Positions 34,611 through 47,812 of a DNA stretch of 64,000 nt are shown here, one piece after another. Below the pieces are notes generated by a model, which did not search any database, was not told the DNA's origin, and worked only from the letters and a program-made list of their open reading frames with translations. Origin of the DNA: Epiperipatus broadwayi (taxonomy: Eukaryota > Onychophora > Udeonychophora > Euonychophora > Peripatidae); contig JAQFVV010000042.1 in assembly GCA_028023455.1 (NCBI GenBank), positions 4,729,739 through 4,793,738 on the forward strand, read 5' to 3'. Made by a program: the position numbers and the translations under genes. The number at the start of each line of letters is the position of its first letter. Positions within the stretch are counted from its first letter, which is position 1.

Positions 34611-36029
34611 ACTTAATCCAATTCCAAAAATAAAATTAAAGTATCTATATTTCAAGCTTGAATGTTCTACCAATGATAATCAAATAATTTCTTTGATAAT
34701 AAAATTCTCTTTTTTTTCGTAAAAATATTTTCATTCTATCTGTTGACTAAGGAGAGAAAATTTGCTTTAGATTATTTAGTAAAATCATGTAGTGTATATA
34801 ATACTGTATTATTAATTTACATTATTTTTTACATAATATAAAGCAGTAGACGATATAAATTAATTGGAGAATGCATTAAAATGGCGAGTTAATTGCTAGC
34901 TTTTAGTTTAATTTTAAAATGCCCAAACAAGTTTATAATCTTTGAGTAAAAACTAAAAATAAATAATACTAATTAAGTAAATAGCTTCCATGCCCACATA
35001 TTTACCAGAAATAATAAAATAGTACTTCGTTTTATAGTTTTTAAGAGAGTTATATTTATGATTAACAATTACTGTAAATAAGTATGTCTAATTGTATTTA
35101 CAATTAATGTTTAAATATTTATTTGTAATTATTAATACTGTAGTATTTGTAATTATTAATACTGTAGTATTGTGATCAATAATTTAATAAATAGTTGTTG
35201 TTTTTTTGTTGAGTTTAAAAACTTATTTATTTAGTACAAATTCACAATAAAATTATACCACTCCTTTTACGATACCTGTTTATTATTGAGTTATCGTCAT
35301 AATGTATATTTTTTCCCAAGGAAATATAATTTCATACAAATATTACACAAACTTATTTTAATAGAACAACGAGTATTCATTAAATTACAGAAATAACTTT
35401 TTTTCTCTTTAGTATTGAATTATAAACCATTATTTCTTTCTAACCATATTTATATACATTTTAAATTTATTTGAAAAGTTAGAAGAAAAACAATCATGCC
35501 TATCTATTTAAAAAATCTGTAGCTGCAGTCACTTGCAAACAAATATGGCTATTCTATCTTAAAGACGCAAATATAAAAGATAGACAAAATAATAATGTAT
35601 TAAAATTTAATTATTATAATTATAGAAACCAATCTAGGTATTATAATGACATTCAGGATACTAATCCATTATTATATTCATTTGATATTTTGTATTACTA
35701 TATTTTAAATTCTTCTACAGTTAATTTGCAACATTTTGTCTAGTTGTAAGTTTCCATTCTATTCTACCTTCAGCTTTTATTTTTCCAATGAAAATAATAT
35801 TGCATCCATTCTTAGAATATATTTGAATTAATCTTTATAACATAAATAAGTTCCTATAGTTTTTTAAGTAAGTCCTATATTGTTTCTTTCATTTCATATG
35901 TTCAATCTAACAAAAACGTGATTTTATTCTAATGGGTTCTAGAGTATGTTGAAGAACATAGTGATTGGTCTCTTCATCTTGTCATTATATTTTTAGAATT
36001 TCATAGAATAATATTAAATGAATTTTGTC
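34611..36029. other. AT-rich stretch, no gene recognised
   Basis: Dense stops in all frames. The only structure is a 24-bp tandem duplication (35122-35145 and 35146-35169, unit TTTGTAATTATTAATACTGT plus AGTA). Confidence 0.5.
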
Positions 36030-36650
36030 TTTGTGTTACATTGATAGATTAGCCAAGTCTCACTTCCATACAATTCATTAAGTGATAGCTTTATATGTAA
36101 CTAATTTAGCTGCAATAGTTATTTCAATTATGATGAAATACCTTAATTTTAACTTGTTAAAAACCCTTTCAGCTTACTGGAGACTATGCTCCATATCAAT
36201 ATCTAAGTCTGTCTTTCTATCTAAAAAGCTACAAGGATATTTAAAATAACTCACATTCTTAAATTGATAATCATCTAAGCTAAAAATTGCTGAAGATTTT
36301 TCTTCCATTAATTATTGCATTCAAAACAATAAATACAGTCTCTATACCACTTTTTCATATGGCAAGCATAGTACAATTATCAATATACTATTTAAATCTG
36401 GAAGCCAAGAAGATGTAGTTCTGATTTTATTATTAATTCAAATTGAAAATTCTATCTTCAGACCTAAATCACATCTTGATCCCTGATTCACAAATACACC
36501 CTCAAAGACTATGTTATAAAAATTGAAAACTAAGTGGAACAAGAACATATCTTTGTTTAACGTCAGCTTTCATTTCAAAAGTCTCAAATTTTTCACCTCT
36601 AACAACCCTTTCTTTTAAAAACTAGTCGGTAACAAATATAATTACTACTT
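36030..36650 (-). pseudogene. LINE reverse-transcriptase fragment
   Basis: Minus-strand pieces in shifting frames, in order: GEKFETFEMKADVKQ (about 36540-36600), matching the segment before the QGCVLAP block of jockey-like LINE reverse transcriptases; KSSAIFSLDDYQFKNVSYFK (36240-36310), matching the region before YLGS; and HLNELYGSETW (about 36050-36080). The first and second match the fragment at 48830-49680 (LDDYQFENVSLFKYL-like), so both belong to one family. Stops and frameshifts are frequent; endonuclease and the 3' end are missing. Confidence 0.7.
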
Positions 36651-38829
36651 TTTGAAGTCATAATAGTTTGTCCCCCCCCCCACCCAATTTTATCTCTTTC
36701 TATTCATCTACACAATGTTATGTTTCTAAAAGCACAAATTACTGATCTTTTTTTTTAAAAAACAGTAGCCATGAAAACAATAGATTCATAGTGATTAACA
36801 TGACTCCTACTATGTATTGAGATCAATTAGAAGTTATAAAACTTTTACAAATTAATCTTTACATGTTATTTACATTTTAATATATCTAGATCATGACTAA
36901 CCCACAACTTAATAGAAATAATAATAAAGTTCAAATGATCTGGAGTCTGGTCAGATTGCTTTGGGTTTCTATAGAAAGCAGGGAAATTGGGAAAGTAAAT
37001 GCATATCTTGATTTTTTTGAGTTGTTTTCACCAATTGTTTATATTCTTGTCATGAACCTTAAGGTGTCTAGATACTCTCATCAAGATTACATTCAAATAT
37101 TATCTTTTTTTTTAGATTCATAGTCATTGTGGTTTATCATAATTGGCTTTAGAGTTTAATTGCTTGGCAACTGAATTTTTATCATTCCATATGCTTGTTA
37201 TCTAGAATATACTATTGTTTCAAGCATCTATTATTTAAGAATACTATTATTGCAACCAAACATTTATATATATAATAGTATGCATAGATTAGCATTATTA
37301 AAATTCTATATACACATCTGTTTGTATATGATATATATTGTCCTTTTTTATATTTAATAAACTAGAAGTGCTCATCTGACTGCTAGTTCTTACATGTTTA
37401 ATTAACTAAGACAAATACAATACACCTTCCCTTATTCTAGGGATGGGGTTTTATTGTATAGAATTTGAAGTTGTTTAGAATAAAGTCTTGCAAATAATCC
37501 AGTACTTTTTAATTCTGGAGAAACTGCCCATTGTTTGCAAAATTTACAAATTAATACTTTATTACAGGACATATTTGATGGTAGATAATTTTGATATAAC
37601 TACAATTATATGATATTGTTATTCTAGTGACTATAATTTGATTACTATAATTTTTTGTTTAGATCTAATGCTTTCATTAGCCTATTAGTATTTCTTTTTG
37701 TAGAACTGAGATTATGAAATTTAATAGATGGTTTAAGTAGTATTTGCACTTTCAGCCTTCATAGGTAGTGATTGATATTATCTATCTTGATAACATTCTA
37801 TTAACTTGTCTTTTATTCATATCTTTCTTTTATAATCTCATACACAGTGAATATCAACAATAATAAATATGGGAATGGTCTAATTTTTATCTACCAATCA
37901 ATTAGTTGATGGAATAAAAAAATAGGCATATTTTTAGATGCCTACTATTAAGAGTTCAGTAAAAGGAGCTTTGCTGTTACCATTGAGATAATAGGATGTT
38001 AATATAAAAAAAAGATCATGAATATTTAATATAATTTTATTGCTCAGCATTTTTTGAAATACTGAACAGTTTTTTCTACCAATTTACTTGATTCAAAATG
38101 ATACTTGGAGTGAATAAATAAGTTATATCCTAATTTGGGAGGCATTCTAAGACATTATAAAAATTTCCCTGAATTTAAAAAATGTTTCATCTACATTGGC
38201 ACTTGTAATAATTTTATACTTGGTCCAACATGAAAATGTATCATCTCTTATTAGGGAATATTTCTTTTATTGGTTCAACATTATCCAGATTGACTTATTG
38301 CTAAGGTCTGATAGTTTGAGGTCTTAGACATATTATTTGTGAGACAATTATGCTTTACATTGATAAATGATCATATATATCGTGATTTTCAAGATTCTCA
38401 TTTACTCATAGTCACCATATGGAATAATAAGTTCTTTGTCTGTGTTAATTCTGAATATTCTTCATGAATCAAATCCTTACTTTAGTTCAACTTTAGGTTG
38501 AATAATAACTACATTCTCAGGAATACTGTCTAACTATAGAAAGATTATAACATACAAACTATGATTATGAATCACATAGTAACATTGTTAAGTCTATGAT
38601 TAAGTGGGAAAATTGAATGACAGATAAAACAATTAAAGAATCAATCTCCTGGTTATATTTCATGAAATATGTTATTAGTTAAACTAGCCATACAAAAAAA
38701 TCCATACATTAAATAAAAAAGAAAACAAGTAAAATTATGCAATGAATTTTTGAAGATAGAAAAATTATGTAAATTTGTGTGTATGAATTATATACTTTGC
38801 AGATATTACTGTCTTTTATAAAATACCCA
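36651..38829. other. AT-rich stretch, no gene recognised
   Basis: A C-run sits at 36672-36681. A 76-codon frame at 36893-37123 has no known motif. Part of 37.4-38.8 kb may belong to the possible DIRS-like remnant that follows, but I could not place a recombinase domain. Confidence 0.4.
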
Positions 38830-39300
38830 TGTGATTAAATTTGGTGTCTTTTAAAACTATCACCTTGATATTTCCTTCAGCTGGAAGGATTTCACTTAGA
38901 ACTGTTGGATTAAGTTTCCATTCATCAGGGAGCAAATGTTTCCAATAATAAAAGTAAAATAGATGTGTAATCCTTTTTTTCAAGAGTACCTGTATTTAAT
39001 TTTATATTAAGCGCACTTTATAAATTTGTGAATTGAACCCTTTTTTAGATGGATTGGCATTGGCATTAATCCAGATCTTTGTGTTGCCTAGGATTTAAGA
39101 GTTTTATAAAGTTTGTGTTGTAACTTTACAATTAAGATGCTATAATAAATATGTTAAGGTGGTGATCAAACATTGGGGAATTATGCCTGATAATTTTATA
39201 TCCTAGAATTTGGTACCTGATTATTTAATCTTTCTTCAGGTTTAGAGTTAGCTTACATGTTTTTTCTATAAAAACACACTAGACAATTAGTAACCAAAAA
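38830..39300 (-). pseudogene. Possible DIRS-like retroelement remnant
   Basis: On the minus strand 38830-38950 reads LPDEWKLNPTVLSEIL and a VIVLKDTKFNHMGIL piece, resembling the EWSLHP...DLFA stretch of the RNase H domain of DIRS-type elements. Upstream on that strand (about 39190-39260) LTLNLKKD and QILGYKI resemble the NxxKS...FLG block after the reverse-transcriptase active site of the same group, in the right order. No tyrosine recombinase was found. The similarity is weak and by memory of the family pattern only. Confidence 0.3.
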
Positions 39301-39950
39301 TATGTCATATTTTTACTTAATCTATAGTAATTATTTTACACTTATTAGTTAAATAATATTTACTAAGGCAATAAACCTAAAACGTGCGGTTGGAAATGTG
39401 AAGGTAGAGACCTCTACAGGTCTTAATCACATGCTTATGCATTGGAAGAAAAGAGGGGAACTATTAATTAGTTCAATAAAAAGTAATAACATTTTATCCG
39501 ATATATCATTGCCAAATTAATTTTATTATTACTTGAGAAAATCATTGATTGGGGCCGTGATTAGCAATATATGCAATTCAAGCATTAATATCAGTTCAGC
39601 TCATTACTTTTATTATATCAATCTGCATTCAATTCTGTATTGACAACATTTAAACAATAATTTAAATTTCTTTATGTGTGAAAATCTTTGTGTAATTTAG
39701 GGCAGTGATAGAATGATGGATTCTGGAACTCCAAGATCTATAAATGCTAACTCCACATTGTCCTTTTTCAATTATTGAACTTTTTGTAAATTCCTCAGTA
39801 ATACAACATTCAATTGTTTATTTTGACAAAATCATTTCACTTATTAGTAGTAGAAATAAAAAACATTTTATAAATATATCAGTTAAAGAATTTGCTGCAG
39901 ATCATTTAGAAAAATGGTCACCATATCTTAATAAGATTGATAGATAAATG

Positions 39951-40368
39951 AGACATTTATTTTTTTTATATAGCACAATGTTTTTGTTTATAATCTATAA
40001 TATTAATAAGCCAATAAGCTGATACACATGCGCTTTGCAGGTGTCACTATATAAATGAATACTCTCACTTTTTCAAACCCAAGATAAAGTCTAAGAAAAT
40101 ATAGAATGAATCCACCTATATTTTCGACCCATCCGTATATGTATTGGAAAATCTGAAGTGTTTGAAATAAAGAGCGTGATGTTATTAATTTATCACTTTA
40201 AATTACTTTTCTACATCTTAAATGAATGACTCCAATGAAATATCTAGAATTTACGATACGTCATTCTTATAATTAAACATATGTAAACAAGACATTTATT
40301 TTTCTATATAGCGCGATGTTTTTGTTTATAATCTATAATATTAATAAGCCAATAAGCTGATACACATG
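39951..40368. repeat. Repeat family C: 80-bp direct repeats around an internal block
   Basis: The block AGACATTTATT...GCACAATGTTTTTGTTTATA...GCTGATACACATG occurs at 39951-40030 and again at 40290-40368 in the same orientation (one two-base length difference in the T-run, and A/G changes). The internal part (40031-40200: GCGCTTTGCAG, AAGATAAAGTCTAAGAAAAT, ATATTTTCGACCC, GCGTGATGTTATTAA) matches 63790-63940 near the end of the window. Direct repeats enclosing a body recall a tandem dimer or small LTR-like arrangement, as in retrozymes; I did not find a hammerhead core here. Confidence 0.65.
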
Positions 40369-41341
40369 AGCTAAAAGATGTTACAAATATAATAATATTT
40401 TTACATTTGTGCAAGTAATAAAACTTATAGTGGCAGACTGATTTACATTTCACCTTCTAAACTAGCTTTCTCATTAATGATTATGCAACCGGCTCTCAGA
40501 ATAATTTGTATCTAAACCAGCAAGAATTTTAGTAGAGAGAAATTTAGCATGTTCAAGACTATTTAAAAAGAATTAATTTTAATATTTACATCCCATCACA
40601 TAAATAATAATTAATGTCACAAATTGTATAACTAATTTTTGTCATCTTAGTAATGGCAAGATGACACTATTGTAGTAATATCACCGATGCTATGAAAAAA
40701 ACTACAATTTATGATTAATGATGCGAAAGATGTAAATGACTTTTAACACAAAACCTTTTCTAAATCCATAACCCATAAAATAATTATTTTATGCTTATTT
40801 ATGCACTGGATGTAGCAAAAAAAAATTAACTTGCTGTCACTGATAATAGTAATAATCATGTAGTCAGTTTCTTGGATAATTATGTAACATTCAAGCATCC
40901 AAGTACGCATATTGTTCAATTACTCAAACTTTTTTTTTATTTACAAATCAACTGAAGAATATTGAGCTCTAAAGTCCTTCACCTATCATTGCAGAGAATA
41001 ATTTATGAAGATCATTTAACAAATAGTTGCAAGTATTTATGTAATATTTATCTTTGTGGCAAAACAATCACATTGCTATTATTTGTATTTCTATGAAGTA
41101 AGCAAAGAGTTTACACTTTGTGGCTAATTGTTCTAAATCAAAATATATAAAATGTGCTAACACACACAAGCACACAAAGCTAAAACCAAATAAAGAAAAG
41201 TATATATTATTTTTATTTTAATATATATATTTAATCAAATGGCTAAGTGCTTTTAAGGGTCAAAGCCCTCATATTCATAGCCATTTTGTAAAAATATAAG
41301 AAATTGATTAGGAGCGATGTAAATTTATGCAAATAAAATGA
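40369..41341. other. AT-rich stretch, no gene recognised
   Basis: No gene, element end or structured repeat was recognised here. Confidence 0.5.
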
Positions 41342-41840
41342 TTACGTATTCCATTTCTTGGATATTTTGTAGCAAGAGTCTTTTCTATTTATGGCATTGC
41401 CATCTCTAGAGATAAAGTAAGCCTCTTTTATCTTCCTTTTAAGATTGTGTTGCTCTCTGCAAACCACTACTGGATTTCCAGGTTGGCAATCATGACCAGC
41501 TGAAGTGCAGTGCTGTGCAAAAACTGAACTATAAGCAGTGTCCACCAGTGCTTTATTGTAGGAGTGTGTTGGGATAGCCTAGTGGACAGAGAGACCCTGG
41601 TCTCACCATAATATGATGATTTACAAAAAAATTTTTCAGGGCAGGCAATATTATAGAGGTGTCAGCGAGGGTGGTAGGCTGTCCTTGGTGTTATTGATCA
41701 GTTTGTTGGAGTTAGGAGGTGTGTGAAAACATAAATTGTATTTATTATTGAATAAATTGTAAAAACATTTATGCACATTAGGCAGATAAGGGAGTAAAAG
41801 TCTTTGCTTGTCTATGTTAGGGGCCTGTTTATTTATTTTA
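41342..41840 (-). pseudogene. Penelope-like element GIY-YIG endonuclease fragment
   Basis: Minus-strand pieces in order: FHTPPNSNKLINNTKDSLPP (about 41680-41740), the linker before the nuclease; GIYCLPCKNFFVNHH and GETRVSLSTRLSQH (41580-41650), matching the GIY...C.C....IGETGRSL..R..EH motif of PLE endonucleases; YNKALVDTAYSSVFAQHC (41510-41560); and VVVCREQHNLKRKIKEAYFI, SRDGNAINRKDS (41360-41470), matching the REH...KR.IKEA...NRD C-terminal motif. Frameshifts separate pieces. In PLEs this domain follows the reverse transcriptase and nicks target DNA. Sequence further upstream (to about 42060) is probably the decayed end of the reverse transcriptase. This lineage differs from the one at 48106. 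Confidence 0.8.
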
Positions 41841-42099
41841 GAAAAAAAAACCTTATTTTCCTGTCGATTAAATTCAGATTAAAAACAACTTTTATTAGGT
41901 CATCCCTGTATGATGCTAGGTTAGCTTTTTTATCTGCCTCAAATTTTCACAGGTGCATATTTCTATACAAAAACTAGGATAAGCCAGAGAGTTTGTGGTT
42001 AGATGGTGAATTGGAGAGGGGTGGGAGTGTCCTCTAACATCAAAGGGGTTTGATGAGCATCTTATAATTAAGATAACTACATACCTGATAAATGCACAA

Positions 42100-43671
42100 A
42101 ATGTAGTGAATATGAAACTGATTTCACTGATTTTTAACTAGTTTAAAGACAATAAGAAGACAATGAATTATCACCTGACTAATGAAGTGCATATAGCCGC
42201 CATTAATAAATAAGTTATCAATCAATAAACAGATAACTCAAATTAAAATAAATACATTTTTTAAACAAATGAAAATGTTCATAAAGGTACTGATCAGCTC
42301 AATTTCTAAAAATGAAGAAGTCACCCATAATAAAAAAAATTCCAAATTTTGGTACATATCTGACAGGTGATCTATATTTGCATTTTCTCTTTCATTGAGT
42401 CTTAAAAACTGGTTTAAACACTGGAATTACAAATCAAAAAGTTGTAAAAAAATTTCCAAAAAATGGCAATTTATCTTAGGAGTAATACTACTACTGAATA
42501 AATTGGTAAATTCCTTGTTTAATCTAATACTCCTTAGCATTTATTAGTTTTCATTGACAACAGATTTTTTTTTTTGGCAATCATTTCTCTCTTCAATTGA
42601 TTATTCAGTTTAAAGATGAGGAGAGTGAGGATGGATGAGTGGGAGAGAGAAGATCATGAATGGGTGTGGATGGGGAGGAAACAGCAACAACAAAAATTAG
42701 CAATTTACAGAATTGTAGATAAATATGAAAGAATAATTTTCTTAATTATAATTGAAAAAAAAATATGTTTGGAAATTTGGATTGTCTTTCTTTGACTTGG
42801 TTTTAAAAAGTAAGGGATCTAGGCATTGCATTACAACTCAATTTATAAACTCTGTGTAATCCATTTTTTATTGACAAATGATTTTTATTATTATTTTATT
42901 ACTTTTTGGGGGTGAACTTTGATTTCTTTTTGCAATTTCAAATTGAATTTAAAGAAAAGGGAAGATTGGTGTAAGAAATGAATCAATTGGATATATAATC
43001 TACAATTTGTTACTCTCTGGCTTTCATTGACAAGCCTTTTTTTGTTATTTGTTTTTGTTAATTTGTCATTTCAGCTTCTTGATAAGTTTTGACAAAAAGA
43101 GAGAAAAGTTTGGAATTTGTATTTTTTTTTTTATTCTGTTTGTTAAAACATTTATATTTTCTTTTTTGAAATCTAGATTCATCAAGAGGTTTTTTTTTGT
43201 GTGGTTAAAAAAAAAAGGATACATTTTCCCACAATGGATTTCAATCAATAATTTACTTTTTAGAAATTAATTTATATTTTCTTTTTCTTGCAATGGTTAT
43301 CATTTAAAATAATTTTTAGTTTTAAAAAATATAGAAATTAAATAAAGTTGTTTTATTTGATTTTATTGTTGTTTAAAAGCTAGACAATTCATTTTTATTT
43401 GTAGTTTTTGAATGGTTAGAGCTGAGAATTAATCAAAAAAAGCAATTTACCCTGCTCCCCACTTATTAAAAATCTAAAAAAAAAAGAAGACTGAAAATTT
43501 TAAAGACTTAGATAATAGATGCATTTCACTCATCTCTTGTCCCTTTTTGAAAAAGCCAATAAGAAAGAAAAATTTTAAAGTCATTCCTAAATAAAAGTTG
43601 TTATAAGTTATCCAATTCACAATCATATTTCCAAATTAAATCTGCCCTTATGAATCAAAATAGGTGATTTG
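42100..43671. other. AT-rich stretch, no gene recognised
   Basis: T-rich low-complexity zones at 42540-43300. Open frames at 43049-43270 on the plus strand and 43066-43248 on the minus are low-complexity (Phe/Lys-rich) and not believed to code. Confidence 0.5.
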
Positions 43672-43771
43672 TCAAGCATTGGTGGCCGAGAGGTCAGCAA
43701 CAGCTGCTTTACAAGCAGTTGTCCTGGGTTAGTGGATTCGCTTCCCGGCTGATGCTATGACATGAGAAAAA
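43672..43771 (+). repeat. tRNA-derived SINE with target duplication
   Basis: The copy reads GCATTGGTGGCCGAGAGGTC, a CTGCTTTACAAGCAGTTG hairpin, GGATTCGCTTCCCGG and GATGCTATGACATGAG plus A-tail, closely matching the copy at 8211. Flanks share AATAGGTGATTTG (43659-43671) and AATGGGTGATTTG (43772-43784), a 12-13-bp duplication with one mismatch. The last G of the left duplication could belong to the element. Confidence 0.85.
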
Positions 43772-43784
43772 AATGGGTGATTTG

Positions 43785-45940
43785 ATTTTAGGACAACTAC
43801 AGATGCCATTTAATCCCCTTCCCTCTCCACTCACTTTAATTACATAAAAAGACAATAAGAAAGAAAAAAATTTACACAATTTTTTAAAGGGAGAATAATA
43901 TCCCAAAAGAAATTTGTCATTTACAAATCAAAAAAAGAACGTTGAAATTCTTCCATAAAATCAATTTTGTAAGCTAATATTAGGTATAAACAACAATGAG
44001 AATCCTAAGAAAACTTATAATTGATATTTCTTAGACATCAAAAAAACAAACAAATACAAACAAAAATTTGCTAAAATAAATAAATCTGTCAATGAAAATT
44101 AATAGTAACAAGTTTTAGATTACACAATGAATTTATAAAGTAAGTCATATTACCACTGCAATCATTTGCCATTTTTCTAAAGAAATCTTCAGATGATTGA
44201 TTCATGATGTCAAAGCAATGTTTAAAGAGTTAATAGAAAATAAAAATTAAAATATAGATCATTGATCAGTTCAGTACCAAAGATTCTTTAATGTATGAAT
44301 CTTTAAATTTTAAATAATACAATTACAAAATATCAGAAGATATAGTACAATGGTAAAGTGATTCAAAATTAAAACAATTACATTTGTTTCACATGTTATA
44401 TGTTTTATACTTGTTTAATCACATGCTTTCTTCCAATAAAAAATCTAAAAATTTAGAAAATACGACAATAAGGTGTTAAGAAATGTATATTTTTATCATA
44501 TTTTAAAATGTTCCTACAAATAAAATATTCATATTAAGACTTTAAATTATAACGTATTCCCAATTTTTTTAATATAAATTTTTGTTTTTGTACTTTATAT
44601 ATATATAGGATTATCTTTTTTAGTTTAGAATAGATTTTTTTTTTTTATAAATTAAAGTAATGGTTAACCTTATTCATTTATGGTAAGTCCAATCACATTA
44701 ATCTATCATTATTATGTTCAATTAATATTAGTTTGAGATCCATTTGATGTCCAGCAAATGAATAATTATGGGCTGAATAACTAGAAAAAAATATTAGGAC
44801 TGTTGTGGAATCTTTTAATTTTCTGAAGAAAAAAAAGTTAAATCCTATATTGATTCTATCCTAGGTTGTAAGTATGGAAGTTGGATATATATATACCACT
44901 ATCCAATGAGAACATTGATAAATACTCTATTACGTAATTGTAACATTAATTATTTTACTCTAAACTACAAAATATTTTATTTATATTATTCAACATAAGG
45001 CGATCAAGGGTAGATACAGTAAATGAAATTTTCAAAAAAAAAAAAAAAAAGATTTTAAAAGTTGTAAAAAATTCAAAACATATTGATAAAATCAATTTGC
45101 AGTATATATTTATTACTAAAATAAACAAAAGTAAAATAAGCTTGCACTTACATGTGTTATATATAGTATGAGATTACAAAAAAAAAAAGTTATTTAGTGT
45201 TTAAATAGAACAAAAACTATTTTTAATTATTAGGTAGTGAACAACTTTTTTTCCCTTTGTAAAGTGGAATATTTTAAAAGTTTTTTTTTTTTTTTTTGTA
45301 ATATATAATTTATATAAAATATTTGCAGATGATATATAATTTTTTATATTTTGTTTTATGATTGACAGAACCATGTTTAATACAAACTAAAAAAACCCAA
45401 ACGGATTTGCATTCAACAAATATGATATCTTAAGAATGACAGTTTGTGCACAAAAAAAAAGAGACTCAATTTATATCCTTATTTTAAATAATTGTTAAAT
45501 AACATTTTTTAAAAAAAATATCCTAATCATATATCCCTTGTAAATGAGAACTGTATTATTTTGGTAAAATTTTACTTCAGAAAGTGTCTCAGTTATATCC
45601 AGTATTAGAAGTAATTGTATATATCTGATGGATATCTTGTTAATATAGAGGCTTCAATATTTTATAATAAAGCTTTAAATAATAGAGTTTTTAAATTTAT
45701 ATTTTTGCTGAAATTTCCACAATGATAATAGACATAATTTTAATACTCTGGTGTTACATTGGCGATAATAAAGAAAATGTAACGTATATGCATATTATAA
45801 ATAAGAAATGTAGTTTTAACTTAATAAAGTGACAAGAAAAGCTCCACAATGATAGAGCTAAACTAATTTCATTCAAAAAATATACACGTATTTTGACCAG
45901 AGAGTACACTCAGTGAATCAAAAGCTATTTGACCTAATTT
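43785..45940. other. AT-rich stretch, no gene recognised
   Basis: Very AT-rich with homopolymer runs (A-run 45036-45050, T-run 45281-45298). No gene or repeat structure was identified. Confidence 0.5.
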
Positions 45941-46560
45941 GCTCTGTCAAAATCAGAGATACCAAATTAGCCCCACCTCCACTCCTCTCAGACACTTGGG
46001 CAATCCTCCAACTCTCATCCTCTTAGCCTCTGTCAGGACATCTTAAATGTTTGTGGCCTCTCCGGGCTCTCCATGAAGACATGCTCTGGGGCCTGCTACA
46101 CCCCCTTCCCCCCCCCCTCCCCTTTTCCCTATACCCCTCCCCTTTCCCTTTCTCTAATTTATTCCTTAAACCTTTTTCTACATTTTTTTTTTTTTTTTTT
46201 TTTTAAACTTTTTTTAAGAATTTTTTTATTTTTTAAATCTAAGTTTGCCTCTGTCAATCTTATGAAATTTAATAGAGGAGAAAAAATTGTTAACACATAT
46301 TTCAAACTTGTACAGGTTTTAAATAGTCAAAATAAGAGTCATAGATCACATGACCCTATTCTCTTAAGCTTGTAAGTTATAAACAATGAGGATTGCCAAT
46401 TCCTCAACAAGCTTTGTGTTAGCCAGAGAAAGCATTTAAAATATCTCTGTCAGGAACCCCCCCCCCAAATCCCTGACCATGGTTTCATGCTTTGGCACTC
46501 CTCAAAGAGGTGCCAGAATTTATTTTTTTTTAGGTTTAAAGAATGAAGCAGACTTTATAA
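45941..46560. other. Pyrimidine-rich, less AT-rich block of unknown nature
   Basis: From about 45960 to 46160 the plus strand is strongly C+T-rich and ends in a C-run/T-run (46108-46204). A second C-run lies at 46457-46466 followed by an inverted pair TTGGCACTCCTC / GAGGTGCCAG (46493-46516). The plus-strand open frame at 46073-46375 spans the homopolymers and is not believed to code. I cannot assign the block. Confidence 0.35.
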
Positions 46561-46888
46561 TATCACAATCAAAAATGAATCCAAAATTTAAAGGATGAAG
46601 TAGCACTAATTATAATCCAAAATGAAACTTTACTGTGTTACTATTTTTTTTTAAAAAAAAGCACTATTGTTTATAAACATTTAATTTAAAATTTTCTATA
46701 CATTCAACATTCACTCATAAATGATGGAAATAGTCCAACATATCACATCTTATTTAATTAATTGTATTAATAAAATAAAACAATTAATGAGATATTAATA
46801 ATTAATATAATACATTATAGATATATAAAAGAAATATTTGAGTACATCCATATATACTAAAACATCATCATCATAAACCTTCAGGAAA

Positions 46889-46919
46889 ACACACACACAC
46901 ATATATATATATATATATT
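46889..46919. repeat. (CA)n(TA)n microsatellite
   Basis: A CA run continues into a TA run right at the edge of the following inverted repeat. Similar (TA) or (CA/TA) runs are at 48061-48082, 54650-54660, 54703-54730 and 55075-55100, most of them at the ends of foldback elements. Confidence 0.9.
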
Positions 46920-47425
46920 GACCCTGGTTACACTGATCATCAACTGGGTAACAAATATTATAAAATAATTTAATGATGCTGTAAACATATATATAAAATA
47001 ATGAAAGTTCTATTAATAGAAAATAAAAATAATAATTATTAGAAATTATTTAATGACTTTTTAAAAAAAAAAAGTCCAAATAGAAAGTAATTTGCATGTA
47101 TCATCACGTTTGTTGATACATTCTGGCCTTTTAAAGATCGCAGTGGCTTCTCTAATCTGACATTATTGGAGAGTGTCACATCTGGATAATATTCTCATAT
47201 TAGAAAAATCAATATTATGATCTGTATTTATGTCATATTACCTTCTATTTGGATTTTTTTTTTTAAAGTCATTAATCTAAATGATTTCTCATAATTATTA
47301 TTTCTATTTTCTATCAATTGAATATTCAATATTACTATTATATATCAATGTTTATATCACCTCTACAATTATTTTATAACATTTGTTAACCAATTAATGA
47401 CCAGTGTGACCTGGTTGAAACATCG
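46917..47425. mobile_element. Foldback element with inverted arms
   Basis: The left arm (TTGACCCTGGTTACACTGAT, GTAACAAATATTATAAAATA, TTTAATGACTTTTTAAAAA, GTCCAAATAGAAAG) mirrors the right arm (CTTCTATTTGGATT, TTTAAAGTCATTAATCTAAA, ATTTTATAACATTTGTTAAC, AATGACCAGTGTGACCTGG, ending near TTGAAACATCG). The outer hairpin reads RATGA-CCAG...CTGG-TTGAAAC, a motif of the same kind as in the other foldbacks though not a convincing hammerhead. The centre (47100-47230) is unique sequence. No coding part. The motif and shape resemble Penelope-like termini. Confidence 0.6.
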
Positions 47426-47812
47426 ATTTATGTATATATTTTAAATAAATTTACGCAGATGTACCCAGATATTTCATTTATATCTGCAGCCTGTGAAAAT
47501 CTTTGATTTAATATATACATATAACTATCATCACAAAAAGTACGGCCATTCCAACTCCAAGAAAAAAAGAAACTACTCTGAGATGAGTTTTACAATAATT
47601 GTGTAAACCAATCTGTAAATCATCCATTTTTTTGTTTATTTGATATTTTATGATAATGTCTTTTAATTTCTTCAACAAAAACACTTTTTTTCTAAAATAT
47701 TTTGACTCCATGTTTAATTATAGCTCTCCAATGTATTTTACTCTCTGCCATATCTTTCTAATGGAAACAATCAACATTGGACTTCTTTGGAATGTTTTCG
47801 AGATAATCCTTA

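Noticed and set aside
46073-46375. 100-codon plus-strand frame rich in Pro, Leu and Phe
   Set aside because: Created by C- and T-runs; no protein character.
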